DNA of 64,000 nucleotides from Nicotiana tabacum (Eukaryota; Streptophyta; Magnoliopsida; Solanales; Solanaceae), in assembly GCF_000715075.1 (NCBI RefSeq), contig NC_134082.1:99240399-99304398 (forward strand), in the 5' to 3' direction. The notes beneath the pieces were generated by a model, which saw only the letters and a program-made list of their open reading frames with translations, was not told the DNA's origin and made no database searches. Below are positions 1 through 11,110 of the stretch, one piece after another. The position numbers and the translations under genes were made by a program. Numbering within the stretch: position 1 is the first letter of the stretch; every line of letters begins with the position of its first letter.

Positions 1-1511
1 TGGCAAATGCTTGTGGTGTTTGGATGTTGCAATGTTCATGTAAGGGTACAGTTGAATGCTCCTTTTAAGATGGTTTGGTTTGCTTCAGGGGGTAAAATCA
101 TGCATTGATTTACTGTTGAAGGGCATGTGAATGTGTTAAACTTTAGAAATGGAGTGGAAATTGGGGTGCTCATTTAGTCGACTTAAGGGTAAATATCAGA
201 AAAGGCATCATGATTAGCTAGTTAATGTCTCAATAGTTGTCAATTAATATTGTTTCAATGATTAGCATGTGAACGTATTTAAACAAAGAATTGGTTGAAT
301 TAGTTGTCAGTTTAATGCCGATCAGTGTTTCAATAGATAATAATTTTCAATTTAATTTTGTGGTTAATCAGTGTCGATTCTGCAGGATAGATTGAGGTTT
401 TTGTGTTGGGTAAGACTCGATATTGAGTCTTGAATTCCAGTTTTGGTCTTGCAAGTCTTAGGTTCATGGAGCCTTAGATTTTGGGCCATTTTCGAGATAA
501 GATGGTGCTTTGATGCATTGGGCTTATCCACCAAGCCCAACAGCTCATATTAATTGTTGTTGGACAATTTCTACGTAACAGAGTTGATTCAAAATGTGCT
601 AGAATAAAATTGGAGGCTCAAGTTGGCTAATTTGTTTTAATCAGTAGAAAATCAGAAACAAGGATGTAATTCAATCTCATGTTTCCATACAATGTTCTAT
701 TGAATTGGTAATGCAAATGTTTGGTTACGGAGATTGGGCCTACGGGTGGCCCAATTTGCCTAAAAGGCATCTAGTTTGGACGTTCGTGTCTTCACTAATC
801 AAGGGGGCTCACTTTGGGCCCGAATCTGGACTCCTCCTGTGTTTAATTGATTAGGTCCATCAATTAGTGGAGGCGAGCCATACTAGATAATAATAGTCCA
901 TGGCCCTCGTTTTTAATTAGACTTTGCTTTAATCCTTAGAATTCGAGGCGCGCCATTTAGCAAATTCCATGGCCCTCGCAAAGTGCAAACGCGTAATTGC
1001 TTAGGCGCGTATTCTAATAATCTACTTTCCTAAACTCGGGTGCGCATTTATGTGACCCAAATCCAAATCTCAGCGATGTTAAAATATGTCAAAGATCACG
1101 GGTGCATTTATGTGATGTGATTCGAGGCGTGTTTTAATAATGTTGCAATTTCTCACTAAAAATGGATAAAAGCGGATAAAGTTAAAATTTGCACATAGCT
1201 TCATAATTGTTTAAAATAAGATAATTAAGCCGAATATAATAGTTGAGCGACCGTGCTAGAACCACGGAACTCGGGAATGCCTAACACCTTCTTCCGGGTT
1301 AACAGAATTTCTTACTCGGATTTCTGGTTCGCGGACTGTTAAACAGAGTCAATATTTTCCTCGATTCGGGATTCAACCGGTGACTTGGGACACCATAAAT
1401 ATCCCAAGTGGCGACTCTGAATCTTTTAATAATAAATCCCGTCTCGATTGTCCTTTAATTGGAAAAACTCCTTAATACCCTTCCAGGTGCAGGTAAAAAG
1501 GAGGTGTGACA
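1..1511 (+). mobile_element. Ogre/Tat-like LTR, 3' part, cut by window start
   Basis: This stretch has no convincing reading frame. It carries the arrangement typical of Solanaceae Ogre/Tat-like LTR ends: a segment around 1250-1400 reading 'cctaacaccttcttccgg' and later 'gtggcgactctg', then a purine-rich end GGAGGTGTGACA at 1500-1511. The boundary at 1511 is sharp because the next bases are minus-strand copia reverse transcriptase. The copia frame runs cleanly up to that point and stops making sense beyond it. The rest of the LTR lies before the window. I cannot tell a solo LTR from the end of a full element, and the orientation is inferred from similarity to the LTR end near 43238. Confidence 0.55.
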
Positions 1512-2600
1512 CATGATATACATCAAACTTCCCAATACTCTTGCATAATCCAGTTTTGAGTCACTTTCACCTTCATTTTTTTGAAGTGCATAACTCACGT
1601 CAATTGGAGTCTTAGCAATTTTGAAATCCAAATACTTGAACTTGTCAAGTACCTTTTCAATGTAGTGAGACTGTGATAATGCTAGACCTTGTGGAGTCTT
1701 GTGAATTCTGATTCCTAAGATCACATCAGCAACTCCTAAGTCTTTCATGTCGAATTTTCTAGCCAACATGCGTTTTGTAGCATTGATATTTGTCATACTT
1801 TTGCTCATTATCAATATGTCATCAACATATAAACAAACAATGACTTCATGACCTGGAGTATTTTTAAAGTAAACACATTTGTCATACTCGTTGATTTTAA
1901 ATCTATTTGCCAACATTGTTTGGTCAAATTTTGCATGCCATTGTTTGGGTGCTTATTTAAGTCCATAAAGTGACTTAACAAGTTTGCACACTTTCTTTTC
2001 TTTAACAGGAACCACAAAACCCTCATGTTGTTCCATGTAAATCTCTTCCTCTAATTCTCCATTTAAGAAAGCTGTTTTAACATCCATTTGATGGATTTCA
2101 AGACCATACACGGCCGCTAGTGCCACTAACACCCTAATAGATGTTATCCTTGTTACTGGCGAGTAAGTGTCAAAGTAATCAAGGACTTCTTTTTGTCTAT
2201 AACCTTTGACAACAAGTCTTTCCTTGTATTTGTCAATAGTGCCATCAACTTTAATTTTTTGTTTAAAGATCCATTTCCAACCTAAATTCTTATTTCCTGG
2301 AGGAAGATCAACCAATTCCCATGTATGGTTATACAAAATTGATTGAATCTCACTATTGACTGCCTCTTTCCAAAATGCTGAATCAGAAGACGACATAGCT
2401 GCTTTAAAAGTTTGAGACTCATTTTCAAGCAAGAATGTCACAAAATCTGGTCCAAAGGAAGTAGATGTTCTTTGACGTTTGCTATGCCTTGGTTCTTCTA
2501 TACTTGGAGTATTTTCCTTTTGTTATTCTCGAGGTCATTTAGGTCTTTTACTTAAAGACTCGCATTCAGTTTTATACGGATAGATGCTTTCAAAGAATTC
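1512..2600 (-). pseudogene. copia reverse transcriptase, broken
   Basis: Minus-strand copia RT in at least two pieces. The N-terminal piece (2441 to 1953) has the WKEAVNSEIQS and PPGNKNLGWKWIFK motifs and the TAFLNGELEEEIYM block, and ends at YGLK followed by a stop. The next piece (1916 to 1512) has the catalytic LYVDDILI motif, then KFDMKDLG and the YARVLGSLMYIM block. The stop after YGLK is TAA where the family has glutamine, consistent with CAA to TAA. The frame ends at 1512, before the RNase H active-site region. The element cannot make a full polyprotein. Confidence 0.85.
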
Positions 2601-3860
2601 AACATTATCTGATTCCATTACCGTATTAACATGAATCTCGGGATTATCGAATTTATGAACCAAAAACCGACATGCTTTACTATTTGTAGCATATCTAATG
2701 AAAACACAATCTACTGTTTTGGTTCAATTTTAACCCTTTTAGGTAAAGGAACCTGTACCTTTGCTAAACACCCCCACACTTTGAAATATTTCAAGTTAGG
2801 TTTTCTTCCTTTCCATTTTTCATATGGAATAGATTGCGTTTTGCTGTGGGGTACTCTGTTGAGTATTCAGTTAGCTGTAAGGATAGCTTCCCCCTACAAA
2901 CTCTACGGTAATCCGGAACTTATTAATAAAGAATTCATCATTTCTTTTAATGTCCGATTTTTCCTTTCCGCAATTCCGTTGGATTGAGGTGTGTAAGGTG
3001 CAATAGTTTGATGGATAATTCCATATTCCGACCATATTTCTGCAAATGGAGATTCAAATTCTCCGCCTCTATAACTTTGAATCATTTTGATCTTTTTATT
3101 CAATTGATTTTCTACCTCATTCTTGTATTGCTTAAATGCTTCAATTGCTTCATCCTTAATATCTAGTGCTATCGTCAATAAAATTAATAAAATACTTTTT
3201 TGCACCCCGAGATGGTGTTGACTTCATATCGCAAATGTCAGTATGAATTAAGTCTAAAGGATTTGAATTCCTTTCAACAGACTTATAAGGATATTTTACA
3301 AACATAGATTCAACACATATTTGATATTTCGATTTATTGCACTCGAATTTAGGCAATACTTCTAAATTAATTAACATCCACAAGGTTTTATAATTGACAT
3401 GTCCTAAACGAATATGCCATAAATCATTTGACTCCAATAAATAAGAAGAAGCTGAAATTTTATTCATACTTTCAACAACCATTACATCGAGTTTGAAAAG
3501 GCCCTCCGTGAAGTAGCCTTTTCCAACATACATTTCGTTCTTGCTTACAACAACTTTATCAGAAACAAATATACATTTGAATCCATTCTTTACAAGTAAA
3601 GAAGTAGAAACTAAATTCTTCCTAATAGTAGGAACATGAAGAACGTTGTCGAGCGTTAACACCTTGCCGGAAGTCATCTTCAGGAATATCTTCCCATAAC
3701 CTTCAATCTTGGTTGTTGCATTATTTCTCATGGAAATTTCTTCTTCGGGACCAGCAGTAGAGTAAGTTGCAAATGCTTCTTTGATAGCACAAACATGTCG
3801 AGTGTCTCTAGAGTCAATCCACCACTCCTTCGGATTTCCAACTAGGTTGCATTCCGAAAG
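2601..3860 (-). pseudogene. copia protease-integrase, frameshifted
   Basis: The protease active-site region (about 3800-3830) reads WWIDSRDTRHVC: the catalytic Asp-Ser is kept but the following Gly is Arg. Downstream is the integrase zinc-binding region (LWHIRLGH near 3400), then the core with HTDIC (first catalytic Asp) and NGIAERKN (catalytic Glu). The second catalytic Asp is lost: the motif reads SYRGGEF, with Tyr encoded at 3071-3073. A frameshift lies near 3170, where the integrase switches between two overlapping reading frames. Several stops follow toward the RT. The integrase would be inactive even if the frame were open. Confidence 0.85.
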
Positions 3861-4760
3861 TATTGCACAAAGATCATCAATGTCATCATTCTTCTCCACT
3901 ATGTTGGCTTGTCCCTTCTTATTATCCTTTTTCGGGAGACAACAATCGGGGATTTTGTGACCAACTTTTCCATAATTGTAGCAACTGCCCTTGAGTTTCT
4001 TTTCATTCTGCTCCTTAGTTTGTCCAGAAGACCTCCTCCTCTTCTTACTTTTTGGAGCAGTCTCCTCAACGATATTAGCTCCCATGATCATTGAATTTCC
4101 ACGAGACTTATTTTTGTTGTTTTCCTCAATCTTTAGACGTATCACAAGATCTTCCAACTTCATTTCTTTGCGTTTGTGCTTCTGATAGTTCTTGAAATCT
4201 CTCCACAAATGAGGCAATTTTTCAATCATAGCAGCCACTTGAAATGATTCATTCACGACCATACCTTCTGCAATAAGGTCGTGAAAAATAAGTTGAAGCT
4301 CTTGAATTTAGGTTCCCATAGTTTTGTTGTCTATCATTTTATAGTCTAGAAACTTGGCAACCACGAATTTCTTCAAGCATGCATCTTCTGTCTTGTACTT
4401 CTTCTCAAGTGCGTCTTATAATTCTTTTGAAGTTTTCATTGCACTGTAAACATTGTACAAGTCATCCTATAAAGCACTTAAGATATAGCCTTTGCAAAGA
4501 AAATCTGCCTGCTTCCACGCCTCAACAACCATGAACTTTTCATTGTCCGGCATGTCCGGAGCAGGCACTGGAGGCTCTTCACTAGTGAATTTCTGCATAC
4601 CAAGTGTGGTAAGCCAGAGGAACACCCTTTACTGCCATCCTTTGAAGTTGGTTCTAGAAAATTTCCCCGGTTTCTCGGTCGGAGGAATAGCAGTGCGGCT
4701 TGACGAGGCTATCGTCGTTGCACCAACAGTCGCAGAAGGATTTCCGTTATCAATTGCCAT
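3861..4760 (-). pseudogene. copia gag (UBN2-type) with damaged zinc knuckle
   Basis: The minus-strand start at 4760 opens with MAIDNGNPSA and reads into a gag domain (KFVVAKFLDYKM, IQELQLIFHDLIAEGM, AAMIEKLPHLWRDFKNY). A stop interrupts the N-terminus after NFKGWQ near 4630, and two or three more follow. The CCHC zinc knuckle near 3975 reads CYNYGKVGHKIPDC, so the second cysteine is Tyr. The 3' half, from 4262 downward, stays open and fuses in frame with protease. Packaging function is presumably lost. Confidence 0.8.
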
Positions 4761-5208
4761 TTCGCACTATCAACAATAGAAGAGATCAATTAATGGCAAA
4801 ACTAGAACATTAAATAATATTGTAACCAATAAACAGTACGTAATAAAAACCACTGAAGTTTTTATACTATATTACAGAAAAACGATGAAGTTGTTATTAA
4901 TCTATATTGCTATAAATAAATAAAATAGTAAACTTTCTGAAAATAGAAATAAAAAGTTAGTAAAAATTCCTTTAAACAGTATTTGAACTTCAAAATAAAC
5001 TTTGAAACGTTATAGCAATAAATCGAGCCCACTGAATACATAGTGTGTCCTTAAGGAAATTATTCCCCTCAAGTACCCGAGGTTCTGGAATATATCCTCC
5101 CAGGATAGAACGATTTAACTCACCGGAGTGTTGGTACAAAAAACACAGATGAACAACGAACCACTCGAAGGCTCCAAAACACACTGGAACTTTTGTGCGG
5201 AAGAAGAA
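4761..5208 (-). other. copia leader or LTR remnant
   Basis: Noncoding sequence upstream (minus strand) of the gag start. Its composition fits a copia leader plus LTR end. I found no clear tRNA-Met primer site and no inverted TG...CA pair, so LTR boundaries are not assigned. It ends exactly where the Tekay-like LTR starts at 5209. Confidence 0.45.
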
Positions 5209-8035
5209 TGTGACGACCCGGCCGGTCGTCTTAAGAATTAGCACCCTGATCCCCTATTAACTGCTTTCCCCAAGTTTATTTCTGCTATTTTGATTTGCCA
5301 GGATGTTCGATTTTGAGTTTCGAAGAGTTTTGGGACATTTAGTCCCTAAATGAGAGCTTAAGTGTTGGAAAGTTGATCGTAATCGGAACAGTGTGAAGAT
5401 GGAATCAGAATGGAAATCCGATGGTTCCGTTAGCTCTGTTGGGTGATTTCGGGTTTAGGGGCATATCGGATTGTGTTTTGGAGGTCCGTAGCTAATTTAG
5501 GCTTGAAATGTCGAAAGTTGAATTTTTGAAGTTTTCGATTCGATAGTGAGATTTTGATACGATGGTCGGAATGGAATTCTGGAAGTTGGAGTAGATCCGT
5601 AGTGTTTAATGTGACGTGTGTGCAAAATTTCAGGTCCTTCAGATGAGGTTTGATAGACTTTTTGATCAAATGCATAATTTAGAAGATTTTGGAATTCTTA
5701 GGCTTGAATCTGATGTGAAATAGGTGTTTTGATATTGTTTTGTGCCTTCCAAAGGTTGGAGCAAGTTTGAATGAGGTTATATGATATGTTGGTATGTTTG
5801 GTTGAGGTCCCGGGAGCCTCGGGTGAGTTTCAGGTGGTCAATCGGACCATTGCATGATGTGTGAAGTTGCAGAAAACTGTTGTATGTGTTGCAGACCAGT
5901 TGTTCTTCGCGTTTGTGAGTGGACCCTCGCATTCGTGAAGGGTTAGGATGTAGATCTGAAGGTTTGGCCTTCATGTTCGCGAGGGAGGTCTCGCATTCGC
6001 GAAGGGCTGGGGTCTTTGAACTACGCAGTCGCGAGAAGGGAGCCGCGTTCACGATGGGCTAGGAAGCTGAGCCTCCGCATTCGCGAATAAAGGGACACGT
6101 TCACGAAGAAATAAAAATGGTCAACGTCAATTTGTGCTTCGCAAACGCAAGGCTTTGACCGCGTTCGTGAAGAAGGATTTAAATGCCTGGGCAGAATGAT
6201 TTAAAAGGCCTATTACGCAATTTTGAGCCTAAGTTCCTCCATTTGTGGGCTATTTTGAAGCTTTTTTGAAGAGGATTGAAGAGGGATTTAAGGGTAATCA
6301 CTTGAAGGTAACATTTTTGACTTCATAACTCGTTTATATGTGATTAAAGACCTAATTGGTGGTGAGAATTGGGAAAAATGAGTAATTAGGGTTTGAGATT
6401 AAGAGACCTTAACATGGGTATTTGAGGGCCAATTGAACTCCGATTTCAATGTTCTTGTTATGTATAGACTCATGAGAGTATGAGGTTTCTGAAAATGTAA
6501 ATTTTACCCAATTCCGAGACGTGGGCCCGAGGGGCATTTTGGTCATTTTACCTAATTTCGTGTATTAGCTTAGAATTCTTTGTAGAATCAGTTACTTGAA
6601 GTGTTATTTATGTTATGAAATTGAATTGAATAGATTTGGGCCATTTGGAGTTGAGTACTCGTGGCAAGAGCGTGGTTTCAGATTGATTATTGAGCCGGTT
6701 CGAGGTAAGTGGCTTGTCTAACCTTGTGTGTGGGACTTTCCCCTTAGGATTGGTATTGTGATAATTGAAATGCTTTGTACGTGAGATGAAGAGTGCGTAC
6801 TTGTGCTAATTGTTGAAAATTCAGTTTTTATTAAGTAACTTTAATTGTGTTTTCGCTTTTTATTTATTCTACTTGCACTTTTAAACCTGCTGTTAGTTAG
6901 AGAAGCATGTCTAATTGCCTTAATTGCTTTATTTACTTTAATTGCCTTAATTGTATTACGTGAAGCATGCTAGGTTAGAATTTTCTATGTTACCTTGTTA
7001 TAAAGTCGAGTTTATATGAGTATTTTATGTGCCATTGTTGTGTGTTTTACTTTGGGACTACGGGACAACATCCTGGGAGATCCCTTGTACGCATTTACAA
7101 TTTGAGCCGAAGTGCGGGATACTGAGAGATCTTCAGCACGTACATTGATGAGGCCAAGAGATCCTTGGGATACCAAGAGATCCCTATCATACATTGAGGA
7201 TACCTAGAGATCCTCGGGATACCAAGAGATCTCTATCATACATTGAGGATACCTAGAGATCCTCGGGATACCAATAGATCCCTAGCATATATTGAGGATA
7301 ACGAGAGATCCTCGGGATACCAAGAGATCTCTGGCATATATTGAGGGTACTAAGTAATCCTCGGGATACTGAGAGATCCCGGTTATTTCCTTGTGATTGT
7401 TTTGCCTCTGTTTCAGTTATTGAATTCCTTGTGTTCCTGTATTAAATTCTTATCATTAGTTTTCAACTGTACTGCTTATCTTATACTTTCATGTCTTATA
7501 TTCTTTATTTTATCTTAGTAGGGCCTTGACCTTCCTCGTCACTACCCCACCGAGGTTAGGCTTGGCACTTACTAAGTACCGTTGTGGTGTACTCACGCCC
7601 CTTCTGCACATGTTTTTCATGTGCAGATCCAGGTACTTTCACTCTGTCTTATCATCCTTGAGGCGAGGCGCTTCTGTAGAGACTTCGAGGTACATCTGCC
7701 GTGTCCGCAGACCGAGGAGTCCCTTTCTATCTTTCTGTAATAGTATAGCCCTTCAGTATTCCCGTTTTGGTTAAACATTTCCGGAGTTAGAGTTTCTTAT
7801 GTATCTCTTAGCTTGTGATTCATGGGTTTCTGGGTCTTGGAGATATGTATTGGTTTCTGAGAGTTAAATATTGTGTATGCCAAGCGACACTTTTAAACAC
7901 TGTCTTATTACTCTAATTCTGTTTTAGATTGTTTACTTTCGCAAATTGGTTTATTTTCCGCAATTTAGGCTTACCTAGTCGTAGGGACTAGGTGTCGTCA
8001 CGATGGTTCACGGAGGACGAACTGGGGTCGTGACA
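5209..8035 (+). repeat. 5' LTR of Tekay-like element
   Basis: It begins TGTGACGACCCGG and ends GGGGTCGTGACA, directly followed by AG and the primer site. The U3 part holds repeated TTCGCGAA-like palindromes (5890-6185). The middle holds a ~50 bp tandem array (7120-7385). A segment around 7540-7640 with 'ccccaccgaggttaggc' and a GCACATG/CATGTGC inverted repeat is typical of this LTR class, from memory. No open frame of note. Confidence 0.85.
7120..7385 (+). repeat. ~50 bp tandem repeat inside LTR
   Basis: Five to six diverged copies of a unit containing 'tcctcgggataccaagagat', with unit starts near 7161, 7211, 7261, 7310 and 7359. The spacing is 49-51 bp. Copies differ by scattered substitutions such as ctatcat versus ctggcat. 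Confidence 0.85.
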
Positions 8036-8038
8036 AGT

Positions 8039-8050
8039 TGGTATCAGAGC
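8039..8050 (+). other. primer binding site, tRNA-iMet type
   Basis: TGGTATCAGAGC lies 3 bases after the LTR end, complementary to the 3' end of initiator tRNA-Met, the usual primer of Tekay/Del elements. Confidence 0.88.
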
Positions 8051-8237
8051 ACTAGGTTCATAGGAGTAATGAATCACAAGCCGGTTTATTAGAGTCTCGC
8101 TGACCGGTACGAAGACGTCTGTACTTATCTACGAGAGGCTATGTAACCGTTAGGAAAATTCCACTTCATTTGAATTCCATGTCGTGCGAGATTTTTGATA
8201 TCACAATTCTAAACTTCTATCCTCTATTCTCTCACCG

Positions 8238-9090
8238 ATGGTGAGGACACACGCTACCAGAGATGATCAGGCACCCGTTCCCCTGTGAGAGTCACCAGAA
8301 GTCGGGGCCGGGATAGAGGCCAAGGATGCGCACGCGGTGCAACTAGAGCACCCACGCGAGCTACCACCGAGAAGCCACCAGCAGTTCTAGCCAGAGCCCA
8401 AGTACCGGATATGCCTATTGCTACTACTACTATAGCACTTCAGGAGACCTTAGCATAGTAACTGAGCATGTTTGGTACATTGGTTCAGGCAGTGTTAATT
8501 CAGTTGTACCAACTACTTCACAGATCGGGGGAGGGACCCAGACTTCCACCACTCCCACTCCAGAGTAGCAGGTTCCTATTGTTCAAGTTCCAGGTGTCAT
8601 GGCGACACAGCTTGTGGTCCCAGTTCAGCGAGTGGTGAGGACCTCTCGCCGAGTAGAGGACAGGTGGATCCAGGAGAGAGAGGACATACGAGGTCAGGAG
8701 AAAGAGTATAGAGAAGTAAGGAGACATCGTAGACTGGAGAGACCCACTGGTCCTTATTTTGGAGGAAGAGTATGGTATGGTAGAGGTTTTGTGGGTCAAC
8801 CAGCTCAGTTTGCATCTTAGATTTCACACAACGTTTCAGTTGTTCAGGGGTCTTGGAGTACCTGTACCGCACAGTTCCCACTGCCACGTCCTCCCAAAGC
8901 TTGTTTTGGGTGTGATGACACATGCCATATGATGAGGGATTGCCCCAGACTTGGGAGGGGTGCACCTCCATAGACTTCTCAGCCACATCGTGCCCCGCAG
9001 AGTTCTCAGGCTATGGTTACAGCTCCAGTTGCTACCCCACCTGCTCAGCCAGCTAGAGGTGGAGGTCGGGGAGGTAGAGGTCGCCCTTGA
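8238..9090 (+). pseudogene. Tekay-like gag with internal deletion
   Basis: Begins MVRTHATRDD at 8238, the same start as the gag at 58704 (MVRTRASS). Stops appear within 20 codons. The capsid core seen in the other copy (FTTTFSGASSEDPQDYL region) is missing: the frame passes from the proline/valine-rich N-terminal part near 8620 straight to the arginine-rich pre-nucleocapsid segment. A CCHC knuckle is kept near 8905-8945 (CFGCDDTCHMMRDC). The span is about 850 bp against about 1,550 bp in the copy at 58704, so roughly 700 bp are gone. Confidence 0.8.
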
Positions 9091-10085
9091 GGGGAAGGAC
9101 AGGCTAGATACTATGCCCTTCCTGCTTGTACCGAGACTGTTGCCTCTGATTCTGTCAACACAAGTATTATACTGGTTTGTCACAGAGTTGTATCAGTTCT
9201 ATTTGATCCAGGCTCCACTTACTCTTACGTGTTTTCTTATTTTGCTCTGTATTTGGGTGTACCTCAGGATTCTTTGAGTTCCCCTGTTTATGTTTCTACT
9301 CTTGTAGGAGATTCTCTTGTTGTGGACTGCGTTTATCGGTCGTGTTTGGTTGCTCTTAGTGGTTTTGAGACCAGAGCTAATTTATTGTTACTCATCATGG
9401 TTGACTTTGATATTATCTTAGGCATGGACTGGTTGTCGCCCCATTATTCTATTCTTGATTGTCACGCCAAAATCGTGACGCTGGCTATGCCAGGTGTACC
9501 GCATGTTGAGTGGAGGGGTACTTTAGATCACACTCCGAGTAGAGTTATTTCTTTTCTTAAAGTTCAGCGTATGGTTGAGAAAGGGTGTGACGCGTATTTA
9601 GCTTATGTGAGAGATGTCAATATTGATACCCCTTCAGTTGATTCAGTCCTAGTAGTATGGGATTTTTCCGATGTGTTTCCAGCTGATCTTCCAGGCATGC
9701 CGCCTGATAGAGATATTGATTTTGGCATCGATCTGTTGCTGGGCACTCAGCCCATTTCTATTCCTCCGTATCGTATGGCTCCTCCTAAGTTGAAGGAGTT
9801 GAAGGATCAGTTACAGGAATTGCTTGATAAGGGTTTTATTCGGCCCAGTGTATCACATTGGGGTGCTCCTGCCTTGTTTGTGAAGAAAAGGATGGTTCTA
9901 TGCGTATGTGTATTGATTATCGCTAGTTGAACAAAGTGACAGTTAAGAACCGTTATCCTTTGCCTCGTATTGATGATCTATTTGACCAGCTTCAGGGCAC
10001 ACATGTGTTTTCTAAGATTGATTTGCGCTCAGGTTACCATCAGTTGAAGATTCAGGAGCCAGATATCCCGAAGACTGCATGTTGG
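9091..10085 (+). pseudogene. Tekay-like protease and partial RT
   Basis: The retropepsin motif LFDPGSTYSYV (near 9205) is followed by the domain ending [11 protein letters not shown] (near 9415). RT starts with [19 protein letters not shown] and PPYRMAPPKLKELKDQL. A one-base loss in an A run near 9888 shifts the frame (compare [15 protein letters not shown] in the copy at 61005). YR is then followed by TAG where the other copy has CAA. RT ends with [13 protein letters not shown], before the catalytic Asp pair. Confidence 0.87.
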
Positions 10086-10794
10086 TATAGTTATATGTCA
10101 TATTGGTATCATATGGTAGTTTGAACATTGTTTTGATTGTTTTAGCTGCATTTTAAGTGAATTCTATTATGAAATTATTTATATGAACATGATTTGCAGT
10201 GCTGAAATTTTTGTGTGCCGATGAACATAAATTATGTGTATTATGTAATAGTTTTATAATTATAGACAATTGTTGGAACGACCCCATACAACTATATACA
10301 ATGGAATGAGCAAGTTGTTTTGCTAATATTTAGCTTGCAATATGAGCATGTAATTTTCTCATACTTTTATTGCGTCTGTTAATGTTTTGGTACAGTAGTA
10401 TAGTTGCAGGTAGTTGTAACAATATTTTAGAGCAATCATATGCTCTGTTGGTATACATATATACCATATTGGTATCACATGGTACATGAAGTCTTTTTTG
10501 CTACTTATACTTTTATTGCATTTTTCAATATTTTATTATCATTTTTATTCTAACTAGTATATATGGAGATTTGGTTGTCGTAGATTGTGTTTTCTTGCTC
10601 TATAGCTGGTTGTATTACTGCTAATGGTAGAGTGTGTAATGATATTTGTAGGGAAGGTGATCAAGGTTTGCATAGCAATCACGTGTTGATTCTTAGAATC
10701 TAATTATGTAATTTATGGTGCTTAGCAGCAGTCAGTGTGATATTCAGTGAATTAAATCAAGTGAAAACTGATATTATTTCAGTTTGATAATTGA
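10086..10794. other. unassigned AT-rich DNA with a short repeated segment
   Basis: No coding potential. The segment 'catattggtatcatatggta' near 10100 recurs as 'catattggtatcacatggta' near 10470, about 370 bp apart, so part of this stretch may be a diverged duplication. I do not recognise the family. Confidence 0.3.
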
Positions 10795-11110
10795 ATTTAG
10801 AAAAAAGAAAAAAGAAGGTATATTGTACTAGTTATATTAAAAAGAGATGAACAAATATTTACAATATCAATTATTTTTTCTTATTGTATAAAAAAAGAAT
10901 AATAAAAATAATGAAAACAGTAAATGAAATTAGATTATGAAGAGAAAAAGAATATAAAAAAAGAAGTTAAATGAAATTGAAAAGGGAAAAAAAGAAGAAA
11001 ATAAAAAGAAAAGGAGAAAAAAAATAAAAGGAGAAAAGAAAAAAAAAGGAAAAAGAAAATAAACATAGAAATAAAAAAGAATTGGAGAAAAAAAGAAAAA
11101 CTCCCCACAA
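10795..11110 (+). repeat. long purine-rich (A/G) low-complexity tract
   Basis: About 300 bp made almost entirely of A and G on the plus strand, with AAAAAG, GGAGAAAA and similar blocks, broken by a few T-rich words before 10970. The minus-strand reading frame over it is Phe-rich and is an artefact of composition. Confidence 0.8.

Larger units (their letters stand above)
1512..5208 (-). mobile_element. Ty1/copia retrotransposon (Tork-like), truncated both ends
   Basis: Read on the minus strand, the order is leader, gag (start codon at 4760), protease, integrase and reverse transcriptase, which is the Ty1/copia order. The RNase H end is lost at 1511, where an LTR abuts the coding sequence. The 5' side stops at 5208, where a Tekay-like LTR begins. 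Frameshifts and stops occur throughout. The RT motifs resemble the Tork lineage, but that is an assignment from memory. Confidence 0.85.
5209..10085 (+). mobile_element. Tekay/Del-like Ty3/gypsy element, 3' half missing
   Basis: It has an LTR (5209-8035), a tRNA-Met primer site, gag, protease and the start of RT, in chromovirus order. The RT stops after [16 protein letters not shown] at about 10085 and the following DNA is unrelated, so RT palm, RNase H, integrase, chromodomain and 3' LTR are absent. It is the same lineage as the element at 56733 but has a longer and largely different LTR. Confidence 0.88.

Noticed and set aside
4492..4779. 95-codon plus-strand ORF
   Set aside because: It is the antisense shadow of the copia gag N-terminus at 4760.
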